From NCBI GenBank assembly GCA_021818865.1, contig JAKASX010000022.1, forward strand, positions 1-42,088: a stretch of 42,088 nucleotides of DNA. The letters are read 5' to 3'. Shown piece by piece: positions 1 through 9,000 of the stretch (the first letter of the stretch is position 1; each line of letters opens with the position of its first letter). Below the pieces are notes generated by a model. The model was not told the DNA's origin, did not search any database, and saw nothing but the letters and a program-made list of their open reading frames with translations. The position numbers and the translations under genes were made by a program. This DNA is from Acidobacteriota bacterium. Lineage in GTDB: Bacteria; Acidobacteriota; Terriglobia; Acidiferrales; UBA7541.

Positions 1-235
1 CCTTCATCGGGACGGGAAACACCGGCCGATCACAGTGGCGGGACCGCGGCCGATTCGCACGGCCTTCCCTTCACCCGATCCGGCTGCTTGTTTCAAATCG
101 AAGTGTAGGCGCGCGCCCAAGCCTGTGTCAATCCGCACCCGGGATAGGAGACGGAGCGCTCCAAAATCGGCGCCCCTACATGTTGTGGTCGCGGCGCGCG
201 TGCAGGGTTGTCCGGTTGAATCGGGGAACATTTCG

Positions 236-914
236 CTACCGCATCCAGCGGATCACCCAGATCGGCAGACTGCCTCCGATGTTGAAGAGCATGTGGACGA
301 TGATTGCTGGAAGAAGGCCGCCCGTGGCTTGGCGATAATGTGCGGAAACGAAGCCGAGCAAGGTCGCTGCAAGAATAATGGGGATCGCCCCTGATCCCAA
401 AACCGGAATAAGTACAGAATGCATGGCTCCGAAAAAGACAGCACTAATCACGGTTGGGACAGTCCACCAGCGAGGATCGGGTGTGACAGCCTCTATGTCG
501 CGCAACAAGGTTTGGAGCAGTCCTCGAACCAGAACCTCTTCGCAGATGCTCGAGTAAATCCAAATGTAAATGATTGCCTGGAGCGGCGTGAAGTTAACAA
601 AAGAGTGTTGAGCCGCTCCACGCGCCTGGGAAATCGTCCCTAGGGTGGCAAATATCGCCATGGGCAGTGCCCAGAGAAGGATCGAAGGCCTGAATTTGTA
701 GCGGTCCAAGGTAAACCCAAAGAGCCTGAATCGACCCCTTGCGATCACAACCATCGCAACAAGCGATAGGCCAAGCATGAGGCAGTCGATTCCAAAGGAG
801 ATCGGGAAGATGCCGCTGTGCGGGAGGAACTTCCCCCCCGTACAACGCCGCCAGGAAGACAGCGGCCGTCAGGGCAATGGCGAAAACGGGCCTAAGAAGC
901 GCGCGTAAATTCAT
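236..914 (-). CDS. CPBP family intramembrane metalloprotease, frameshifted
   Basis: Putative CAAX/bacteriocin-processing (CPBP/Abi) integral-membrane protease. The distal frame (778 down to 236) carries the three family motifs: EEVLVRG (Glu-Glu-x3-Arg), FFGAMH (Phe-x3-His) and HMLFN (His-x3-Asn), set in several hydrophobic segments. The first membrane segment (MNLRALLRPVFAIALTAAVF) lies in another frame, starting at ATG 914 or TTG 926. The frames join at a run of seven C on the plus strand (833-839). Removing one base would give a continuous reading LYGGKFLPHSG and a protein of about 225 residues, typical for the family. It is therefore either a sequencing or assembly error or a recent frameshift that breaks the gene. 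The family also includes immunity proteins, and the substrate cannot be predicted. No good Shine-Dalgarno sequence is visible upstream. Confidence 0.75.
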
Positions 915-1795
915 CAAGGATTTCAATTTTCAACGGTGGACCCGGCAGAGAGAGTATGCCTGCCCGGTGTGGAAATCAACAGGGGGCAACTGCATCTTTC
1001 TCTTCGTGGCGGCGAGGAGTGGTGCAGGTAGTGCCCAGAGCGTTTCGCACCTTTGTTGAGAGGCGAGGGCCGGTTGGCTTGTGCTTTCTCTGACCGCCCC
1101 CTGGGGGACGGTCAGAGAAAAAAATTGCGGCGTTGGTGCGCGGCCAGCCGCTCACGCCGCTTCGCTCACTTCCGATAGGCGGTCCATATCCAGACAGCGG
1201 CGTGCGCCCCACTCGGAGCCGGCCACACGTCGCAGGCGCGCTGACGTGACGGGCGTCACAGACACGAGATGCGAATCTGGGTTATGTTTGGGGTGGATGC
1301 AAGGGTGGGACGTTCCGCATAAAAGCGCCTTGCGGCCTGCAAAGAGGGGGACAATTACGGTCAAGCGCGCGTTCTGAATGGACCGGTCAGCTCTCACGCG
1401 CCGCGACAGCGAAGAGGGACCGTTGGCACTGGCCGACAGTCTCTCTCAACAAGTTACCGCCGGGGTTGCGCCTTCTCCCCCACGCCTACTTGGCCACCCC
1501 GGCGGAACCTTTTCAGTGGTTTCAACGCCTGCCTCGGTCATTATCCGCACTCCCCGTGCCCCTTTGTTTGGCGCTCATCTGCTGCAAAGTAGTGAGTTCC
1601 GCGCTCGCCGATTCCGCAGGCGCGGCGACATGTCCTGGGACGCCAGAGCAACGTGTTCGCCCGCGACTTCGCAAAAGTCTCGGCACGCTCGCAATGCTCA
1701 TGTGCAACGCTCGCGGTTGAACGCGGGCATCTTCGCGATCTTTTTTGGACACGAATTTCCAGCACGCTTATCACGCCGCCGAAACCCAGACGGCC
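915..1795. other. gene-poor gap with one strong inverted repeat
   Basis: About 880 bases lie between the CPBP start and the M61 peptidase stop. Reading frames here overlap each other on both strands, are Arg/Ser/Pro-rich, show no domain and lack ribosome sites. I see no credible gene. The only structure is the inverted repeat at 1085-1120. The stretch may hold gene remnants. Confidence 0.5.
1085..1120. repeat. near-perfect inverted repeat next to an A tract
   Basis: The left arm TTTCTCTGACCGCCCCC (1085-1101) pairs with the right arm 1103-1120 with a single bulged base, so the two arms almost touch. The plus strand continues with an A-rich run (1118-1124). Neither strand has the T run of a normal intrinsic terminator after the hairpin. 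It may be a REP-like element or a protein-binding site. Nothing in the flanks decides. Confidence 0.6.
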
Positions 1796-3700
1796 TTACG
1801 AGCCGTTGTTCATGGGCTTTGGCGCGAGGATCTGCCGCAGGTAATCGGTCGTGCCCGGCACTCGGACGAGATGCGGGTACTTCAGTCCATCGTCGTAATA
1901 GACGGTGTAGAGCGCGGTGACACCATCGCCCTTCGCCATGATTTGCAACGGCTTTTTGCTCTTCTGCGCCTGGGCGATTTCGCTCCACAACAAGCCGGTG
2001 CTGTATGGGTGGCCGTCGATGGACACAAGCTTCATGCCCGGCGCGAGCCCGGCCTTGAAAGCCGGTCCGTTCCATAACACGTCCTCGACTTTGCCTTGCT
2101 GATCGAGGAACAGGCCCACCGAGAACATCGCATTGACACCCATCCTGCTGAGCTCACCCTCGCCGACGTTCTCGAGCGCATTTTGATACCGCGAAGGCTG
2201 ATCGGTATAGACCAGACGCCAACCGCTGCCGTTGATGCCGGACAGCAGTGGAACCTGTTGGCCCACGCCGTACAGCCAATTGTGCAGGAAGCTCGCCCAG
2301 TCATACGGCTGGACCGCGTTGAGAGCGCTGACGACGTCGTGGAAGGTGTAGGTATGGGTTGTGAAACTGCCGTTGTCGACGCCGAAAAATCGCCGGGCAA
2401 AATCGTCAATCGAGCGCCGATCGTGGCTTAACGTCCGGATTTTCACATCGACGGCGAGCCAGAGCAGTTCGCCTTCACGATAGAAATCAATTTGCCGGCG
2501 CCAGTTCGCCCATGCGCTCGGCGAGCTGTAAAGCAACTGCGCGGCGACGGTGGTGTCGACGAGCGGTCGCCACTCGCGCCCCGTATGGTGTGCCATTACC
2601 GCCGCGCGGTAGGCGACCGCCTGACGCCATGTTTGCGGCGACCACAACCCGCTTCGCGCCGTCAACATGTCGCCGAGGTAGGTCGTGAGCCCCTCATACA
2701 CCCACACCATCTGCGTATGCTCGGGAATCTCGAAGTTGGGCTGCCACAGCCCCGCCGGGCGCATGAATTTGCCGTTCCACGAGTGCGTGTATTCATGCGG
2801 CAACAGCGAGGCATCGAGCATGAAATGGTCGGCGTCGGCAAACATCTTCGCGCCGCTCCGGGCGCGGTCGTCGCTCGATTGGTGGTGCTCCAGACCACCC
2901 GTCGAGACGTAGTCGCTCAAGGTCAGAAGGAAGTGGTAGTCGTCGTAGTGATGTGAGTGAAACAGCGCCTGCGCTTGTTCGACCAGATGACGAAAATCGG
3001 TGAGTTGGGCATCGGAAATGTCAATCGCCGCCGCGGTATCACCCACCATATCGAGATAACGATGCACCGACGAGCCGGGTGGCGTGAGATCAATCTCCCG
3101 GAAATACTTCCCGGCAATCACCGGTGAATCCACCAGCGTGTTGAACGGTACGGGCTTGAACGTGATGCGCCCGCCGCTGCGTTCTTCCGTCCTCAGCGCA
3201 CTCGCGTAGCCCCAACCGGCGGGGATCACCAGCGTCGGTTCATACATCTGCACTTTGGTCGGATAGCCGGTCTGGTACAGCGCTACGGTATTCCACTCCA
3301 GACCCATGAGATGCGGTGTGACCCGGTCGCGTGCCGGAAATTGGAAGCGGATATCGATCCGGTTGACGCCCATCGGCACCGTCAAATGAAACATGAACAT
3401 GTCCACTTCGTCGCGGAGCCATGCGATCCGTTTGCCGCCGGCCGTGATTTCCAGGCCCATCATTGTGCCGATCGGCCCGTCCGGCGCGTGGTCGCCCGGA
3501 ATCCATTTCGGGTAGTAAAGCGTCAGCGGTCCCGGCCTGACCGGCATCACTTCATGCACGTAGAAAATCGTTTGTTGCGGATGGGGCAATCGCACGGTCA
3601 GCGAAACGGGACCGGCTGGACCCTTCGCGACCGCCTGACCGAAGCAAGACACGGACGCGGCGAGAGCCGCCGCGCCAAGAAGCAATGACAATCGTTTCAT
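1796..3700 (-). CDS. secreted M61-family (glycyl aminopeptidase-like) metallopeptidase with PDZ domain
   Basis: A 634-residue exported zinc peptidase. Residues 1-26 form a signal peptide (MKRLSLLLGAAALAASVSCF). The N-terminal beta region (about 30-200) is the usual M61 substrate-recognition part. The zinc site is HEYTH (His302, Glu303, His306) followed by SWNGKFMRP, with a third ligand in VYEGLTTYLGD (Glu336); GGLEHH (268-273) is also typical. A PDZ-like domain occupies about 520-590 (VGLFLDQQGKVEDV, AFKAGLAPG). Length and domain order match the family. It probably acts in the periplasm or outside the cell on peptides; family members prefer N-terminal Gly or Ala, but the specificity here is not visible. 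It stands alone, with a sigma70-like promoter at 3760-3788. Confidence 0.93.
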   Translation of the reverse strand: MKRLSLLLGAAALAASVSCFGQAVAKGPAGPVSLTVRLPHPQQTIFYVHEVMPVRPGPLTLYYPKWIPGDHAPDGPIGTMMGLEITAGGKRIAWLRDEVDMFMFHLTVPMGVNRIDIRFQFPARDRVTPHLMGLEWNTVALYQTGYPTKVQMYEPTLVIPAGWGYASALRTEERSGGRITFKPVPFNTLVDSPVIAGKYFREIDLTPPGSSVHRYLDMVGDTAAAIDISDAQLTDFRHLVEQAQALFHSHHYDDYHFLLTLSDYVSTGGLEHHQSSDDRARSGAKMFADADHFMLDASLLPHEYTHSWNGKFMRPAGLWQPNFEIPEHTQMVWVYEGLTTYLGDMLTARSGLWSPQTWRQAVAYRAAVMAHHTGREWRPLVDTTVAAQLLYSSPSAWANWRRQIDFYREGELLWLAVDVKIRTLSHDRRSIDDFARRFFGVDNGSFTTHTYTFHDVVSALNAVQPYDWASFLHNWLYGVGQQVPLLSGINGSGWRLVYTDQPSRYQNALENVGEGELSRMGVNAMFSVGLFLDQQGKVEDVLWNGPAFKAGLAPGMKLVSIDGHPYSTGLLWSEIAQAQKSKKPLQIMAKGDGVTALYTVYYDDGLKYPHLVRVPGTTDYLRQILAPKPMNNGS

Positions 3701-3759
3701 GCGTCATACCCCGAAGTGGAGTACTCGAAAGCTCCAAACCGCTGGCCTGCCCGATGTTT

Positions 3760-3788
3760 TGTATCATCAAGGGTTAAGGCGTTGTCAA
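3760..3788 (-). promoter_or_regulatory. sigma70-like promoter of the M61 peptidase gene
   Basis: On the minus strand TTGACA (3788-3783) is followed after 17 bases by GATACA (3765-3760). The -35 box is perfect and the -10 box is moderate. It lies about 60 bases upstream of the peptidase start codon. Confidence 0.5.
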
Positions 3789-3945
3789 GGCCAAATGACC
3801 GCTGCCCCATCGCCGCTATCGGCAGCGTGCAGGCTCCGAGCAGTGAAATCCCAGTTGGCAATTGCCTTTAGGGGCGGCCAGGCGTATGTTGTTGACTGGC
3901 TGGAGTCCATAACGCAAATCCAAGCCCAGGCCTTCGCTTGCGGGG

Positions 3946-4320
3946 GTGATGCGCGCTATGTCCCAAGGTGATCCGGGTTCGACTGGCCAAACTCCCTTAT
4001 CGCCGCGGATCAGGAGTTTCGCCGGGGACCTGTTGGAAACGACAGTCGTCGCGGTTTCCGGCTTCTTGCTGTTCTGGCTGCTTCGGGGGGCAGTGGGAGG
4101 CCGGGGCGCCTCAGGATTGGTTATTGCTGGCGCTTTTTCTGTCTATCTCCTTGTCCGCTTTCGTGCCGTGCTGGGGCCCATCCTCATAGTTGTGTTCGCC
4201 TTGGGTTCGTGGGCAGTCTCAAGGTTTCTAGGAAGCGCTTGGAACCATTTCTTGATTGTGGCTGCTTTCGGCGTCGCTTTCGCTTCTGGCGTCGCGGTCT
4301 GGTACTACAGGAACCGGTAA
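3946..4320 (+). CDS. small integral-membrane protein of unknown function
   Basis: Up to 124 residues, with three or four hydrophobic segments (about 32-48, 55-72, 74-92 and 98-118: FLLFWLLRGAV, GLVIAGAFSVYLLV, PILIVVFALGSWAV, FLIVAAFGVAFASGVAVWY) and a short basic C-terminus, YYRNR. The amino-acid pattern is protein-like and no competing frame is better. Starts are possible at GTG 3946, ATG 3949 or ATG 3958; the last has GGGGGTG nine bases upstream. I recognise no family. It sits alone between the divergent M61 gene and the convergent hydrolase gene, so context gives no role. Confidence 0.5.
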   Translation: MMRAMSQGDPGSTGQTPLSPRIRSFAGDLLETTVVAVSGFLLFWLLRGAVGGRGASGLVIAGAFSVYLLVRFRAVLGPILIVVFALGSWAVSRFLGSAWNHFLIVAAFGVAFASGVAVWYYRNR

Positions 4321-4389
4321 AACCAATCGCCGCTGTACACGATCCACCAAGCGAGGACTTCCAGCTTGCCTGCGGGAAACGGTCAATAC

Positions 4390-5232
4390 CTATAGCGCCT
4401 TGATAAACGCCGCCAAGGCGGCATTGAACTTCTGCGGTTGCTCATAAAAGAGCATGTGGCCGGCATCGTCGAAGGGGATGAATGTCGCGTGGGGCGCCTG
4501 GCCGGCAATGGCTTTTCCCATGGCGATTCCATGGGGAAAAATGTCCGAGTTGGCGCCAAAAACAACGACCGGCACTTTGATCGATCGCAGTACATCGGTG
4601 AAATCGCTCATCGCGTAATCGGAGTAAACGGCCTCTGCAATCCACGTTGGCGTCTTCAATAACTCGGCCACAACCCAATCCATCTCCGCATTCGAAAGCT
4701 TTTCCTTGAACATTCTGGCCGTGAAACGGGCGGCAAATTTCCTGGGGTCTGAGGAGTAATCGGCAAACATCGCATGCATGCCGTCGTAGTTATAGTTTCT
4801 TAGCGTATGGCTGTTCCACTGTGCCGGGCTGAACGGAAAAGGAGTGGCATCCACCAATCCCAGTGCCTTGAGCCTGCTATCTTCGGCGTACTGCTGGCAA
4901 TACGAGAGAACTACCGGACCACCAAGCGACCAGCCCACCAATACAGCATCCTGCAACCGCAGATGCTCTATCAATTGCCGCACGTCGCGCCCATACTGGG
5001 CGACGCTGTGCCCAGTCAGCCCCTTGGAAGAGTTCCCGTGCCCACGCAGATCGATGGTCACGACCCTGAACTCATGCGCGAGTTCGGGGATATTCTTCTG
5101 CCAGAACCTCGATGAGCACATCCAACCGTGTACGAGCAGGATCGGCTGCCCCACTCCATGCTCTTCGTAGCAGACCTTGGCGCCGTCTTTTGTTTCCAGA
5201 TAATCTGCTGCACTCCTCGATGTTGTTCTCAC
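4390..5232 (-). CDS. alpha/beta-fold hydrolase
   Basis: A 280-residue cytoplasmic alpha/beta hydrolase with no signal peptide. The oxyanion region is LLVHGWMCSS. The nucleophile elbow is VGWSLGG (Ser102), the acid probably Asp230 (GANSDIF) and the base His259 (DDAGHMLFYE), a full catalytic triad in the right order. DLRGHGNS after strand 4 is classic for the family that includes haloperoxidase-like esterases, epoxide hydrolases and C-C bond hydrolases. The substrate cannot be told. It starts with GTG 115 bases downstream of the ABM-like gene on the same strand, so the two may be co-transcribed. That would suggest a small catabolic or detoxifying pair. Confidence 0.9.
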   Translation of the reverse strand: MRTTSRSAADYLETKDGAKVCYEEHGVGQPILLVHGWMCSSRFWQKNIPELAHEFRVVTIDLRGHGNSSKGLTGHSVAQYGRDVRQLIEHLRLQDAVLVGWSLGGPVVLSYCQQYAEDSRLKALGLVDATPFPFSPAQWNSHTLRNYNYDGMHAMFADYSSDPRKFAARFTARMFKEKLSNAEMDWVVAELLKTPTWIAEAVYSDYAMSDFTDVLRSIKVPVVVFGANSDIFPHGIAMGKAIAGQAPHATFIPFDDAGHMLFYEQPQKFNAALAAFIKAL

Positions 5233-5347
5233 GTGTCACACGCTTCTCTGTTTCCTTGCCGTCGGCACGTTACCGGGCAGCGCGAGCCGAGAGGCGACCG
5301 CTGGATGGCCTACCGGTACGCGGACGCCGCAGTTTCGCCGGTGCCGT

Positions 5348-5671
5348 TCAAGAGGCTTTGGCCGGCCGCGCCTTGGAGGCCGATGCGAACGGGACGTCAT
5401 AACCCCGCACGTGAATGCCGCCATCGAGGAACGGCTGGTAAATCTCGGCGACGGTCGCGTAGCTTTCGATTCGATACTTTTCGGCTGCTTCCTTGTCCTG
5501 CCACAAACTGATCGCAAGCACTGAGTCGGGCATTTCTTCCGAGATCATGTGGATTTCTTCCACAAAACCCGGATATTTGCCGAGGATGGGCAGACCCTTC
5601 TGCTCGATCGTCGTGCAAAGGGCGCGGGCTTGTCCCCGCTTGGTTTTCATTTCCAGGATTCGTGCGTACAT
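5348..5671 (-). CDS. ABM-like dimeric alpha/beta-barrel protein (antibiotic biosynthesis monooxygenase fold)
   Basis: A 107-residue protein. The start at 5671 is set by a strong Shine-Dalgarno sequence, AGGAGGAAGAGCA, directly before ATG; a longer frame up to 5728 is unlikely. The sequence has the ferredoxin-like ABM pattern: strand MYARILEMKTKRG, helix QARALCTTIEQK, strand VEEIHMISEEMP, strand VLAISLWQDKEAAEKY, and a tail to ATVAEIYQPFLDGG. Such proteins act as cofactor-free monooxygenases, haem-degrading enzymes or simply ligand-binding dimers. No haem-oxygenase-specific residue pattern is evident. The Ala/Lys-rich tail (ASASKARPAKAS) is probably disordered. It lies directly upstream of the alpha/beta hydrolase. 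Confidence 0.72.
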   Translation of the reverse strand: MYARILEMKTKRGQARALCTTIEQKGLPILGKYPGFVEEIHMISEEMPDSVLAISLWQDKEAAEKYRIESYATVAEIYQPFLDGGIHVRGYDVPFASASKARPAKAS

Positions 5672-6054
5672 TGCTCTTCCTCCTTGGCCTCGGTCGCGAA
5701 GTGAGCCATATCGTTCGCTACTCCACATCCGCAGATCGGCTTCCCGAAGAAGGTGTGTGAGTCTCCCGGTAGTGGTGAACTCTTGGTTTCAGCGTTGAGC
5801 TAAATTCCTACGCTGGGGTTTCCCTGCACGCGCGTTTCCGCACTCGGCGATGGGAGGGGTGGCGGGCACCCAGCGTACTACGATCTATCCCCTTTGCGGG
5901 CAACACATTTCCTCCCGTTCTTGCGTTGGGAAGGCCCGTCCGGCCTTCAGCCGGCTTAAGTCACAGAGTGAAAAAACACAGTGTTGGGAGGGGAACCCCT
6001 GTCAGCGGAGAGCCGCACCCCAGCGTGAGCCACGCTCTGCGGCAAAAGCCGAGA
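5672..6054. other. intergenic gap with short repeats, no gene seen
   Basis: These 383 bases separate the ABM-like gene start from the stop of the large lipoprotein gene. They contain three copies of an (A)CCC(C)AGCGT word and a GGCCTT/GCCGGCTTAAG-rich stretch. Frames across it are low-quality and unsupported by ribosome sites. Confidence 0.5.
5810..6026. repeat. dispersed ACCCCAGCGT repeat, two inverted copies and one near copy
   Basis: ACGCTGGGGT (5810-5819) and its exact reverse complement ACCCCAGCGT (6017-6026) flank a degenerate third copy, CACCCAGCGT (5867-5876). A local palindrome AAGGCCCGTCCGGCCTT (around 5931-5947) lies between. This could be a REP-type element family; only a genome-wide count would show it. 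Confidence 0.4.
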
Positions 6055-9000
6055 TCAATTCACCGAGAACGCATCGTCGAAGGAATAGAATTTGCCATCC
6101 GGATTGGTGACCGTCACGCGCACTGATCCTGCCGGCAGATTCGGCACAGTGGCTTGCAATGTTTGTCCGTCCACGAATGTCGTCGGCTCGTTCGTTGTGC
6201 CAAACGTCACCGTCGCTCCGTTTGCGAACCCGCTCCCCCTGATCGTGACCTGAGCGCCCGCGCCTGCCGAGGAGGGATTGACAGTTGCAATGCTCAGCGG
6301 AGCGGCGGCGAGTTGAGCGATTGTGATGCCCGACTGGGAGATGAGAAACATCTTCGTCCCGGTTTCGTCGAGCGCAATCGAGTTTAGGCAGGGCTGCAGC
6401 GGTTCCGGCAGCGCGACGCGCATCGCCAGCCTTCCGGTGTGCACATCGAAGATATCCATCCCTTCTCCTACGCCATTGCCGCTTACAGGTAGACCTTGCG
6501 GCAGGAACAGCAGGCTGCCGGAGGGGTTGAGCTTCTCGCTGGTCAGGTTATTGAAACTGTCGCCGGCGGCGTCATAGTAAGGAACGTCCCCCAGAACGCT
6601 AACGGGATCCAGGCCCGCATTGCGCACATAGAAGCCATCCATAAAGAGGTTGGCGTCGGCGTCCACGGCGGCGTCATGCGCAACCTCGTCTGGCGCTGTG
6701 GTAAGCGTATTCGTGACGAAATTCAGCAAGCCAACCGGCTGGCCTGAAATTTGAGAAATGTCTGTCAGCAAGACTTCCGAGCCGTCGGGTGTCGAAGCCA
6801 TCGCCACAAGGCCCGAATCGAACGCGATATTCACGCCGGTGGAATCGCAACCGGCGACGCCGGTGCAGCTCAAACTGCCCGTATCCAGATCGAGCAGGTG
6901 AATCACGCCTCCTACCAACGCGTCCTTGCAATCCACGTCCACCAGCATCCGATGCGGTTCGACTGGCGCGACGTTGAATGCCACGCCTCCGCAGGTGTTC
7001 GGATCCTCATCCGCGGTTGTCACCACCGGATACGTTGCGGTCACCTGCATCTTCGTGGGATCAATGACGGAAACGGTTCCGTCGCCCGAATTGATCACTG
7101 CCAGGAGCGAGCCATCGGGTGTGAGGGCGAGACCCGTCGGCTGATTCCCCACGGGAATCGGAGTCAGAAACGACGAAGAACCGAGATCGAAAACGTCGAC
7201 CTGGTTGTGATCCTGGTTCGTGACGTAGAGTCGCTGGCGTGGCTGGTCGTAAATGATGTCGTCCAGAGCTCCAGCGACGGGAAAGACCTGCGCGGAAGCG
7301 AGGTATTGAAATCCGCCGGCTACGGTGGTCGAGCCGCTCGGCGTGCTGACTTCGACGTCGGCTGGGCCGGCGTTGCCGGGCGACGTGGTGAGCTGGAGCA
7401 AATCCATGGGGAAGGGGAACGGGCTGAGGAAGCCGGGTTGCAGAACCTGAGTGATTGTTGCCGGATTGCCGCCGATGGTCACGGTCGTGCCGGAGGATGG
7501 AAAGCCGTAGCCGTAGATCCAAACCGTGGAACCGCCGCTCGTTGGTCCGGCGTTCGTATCAATGAAGAGAACCTGCGGGCCGTAGCTGGCGGTGTCGGGC
7601 ATGTCCTCGAACCAGCCGTCGGAACGGGTCAGCGTGACGTCGACGGTTCCAGAAGCAGTTCCCTTCGGAGCCGTCAGATTCAGTGACTGGGAAGATTGAT
7701 ACGACACGCTCGATGCTTGGAGCGTGTTCGGCGAAGCTGGAGGCGCGCCGAAATAAACGTTGTAGGAATCGTTCGATGAAAAGCCGGCACCGCTGAGTTG
7801 CGCCTGGGTGGCGGAAGAAAGACTGAGCAAGGACGGCTGCACGTCGAAAGGCCCGGGCGTGGGCAGCTTGAAAAATCCGGGTGAACTTACGTCGAGCAGG
7901 GCCAACCCGTCCATGCCTCCATCAAACAGCATGCCCGTCTCGTCAATCGCGAGCGGAGTTTCCGCGTTCATGACTCCGTTTACCTGGAAATCGGGAACAA
8001 CGCCGAGCAGGGAAGCGTTCGTCGCGTCGAGAACGGCCACCGCCGGGAACCCGAAGCTCGCAGCAACGTAGACGCGGCTGCCATCGAGGCTGTAGATGGC
8101 GCCCGAGGTGGAATCAGTCCCAAGGTTGATCGAGGCGACTGGGCTGAACTGGTTGTTGTAGAGGATAGTCGGCTGATTTTGCCCACCCACGGCTACGATC
8201 TGCGATCCGTCCGGGCTGATGGCAAACTGACCCGGTCCGGGCATGGCCGCAGGTCCCGTGAAGGTATCAGTTGCTGCGGTATAGAGCTCGGCCGCCTGGC
8301 CGGCCGAGGAGACTCCCGAAAACAGCACCGTCGAATAATCTGCGCTTCTCTGCATTCCCTGAGCGGAAAATCCTGTCTGATCTTCCAGTGTCATCGCGCC
8401 GGTAGTGGGGTTCCAGAGGTAGATGTGCCAGACGAGCTGAAACGGCTCTTCGGCCAGCAGCAACGCGTCGCCATTCGAGAGCGCCGCCACGTACTCCGGA
8501 TAATCGTAGGAAACGGTTGTCGGGTGACTTGCGGGAACCGGGCCCGGAACTCGCGCGACGACCTGGAGCGTATTGGGATTGATGATGGTCAGAAAGGGTG
8601 ATTGCGAGCCGACGAGTACTTCGCTGCCGTCGGGCGTTTCGTCGATGCCCACCGGTAGTTCCGCGGGAATCGTGGCAACGCGGTGCCCGTCGGTGGAGGA
8701 AAGAACAACCACTTCATTCAATCCTTCCAGGGTGACGAACACCAGCTTGCGCGTCGCGTCGTAAACAGCATCGTTGGGATTGCTGTCGGTCCGTGCGAAG
8801 GTGGTTCGAGTCGGCGTGGTGCTCGAAGAAAACGGCACCGAGACGTTCAAGGGAACCGTGACGGAACTCGTATTGTTCGAGCTGTCCTGTGCGGTGACAA
8901 CGATGGGAAAGTTCGAGAGCGGCTGTGCCACGGCGGTCGCCACCACGGAGAAGCTTACCGGATTGGAGGGGGTGAGCACGCCTTGCGGAGACATGAGGGT

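Noticed and set aside
1378-1920. 180-residue plus-strand frame before the M61 gene end
   Set aside because: It overlaps competing frames and the M61 C-terminus, with no ribosome site or domain.
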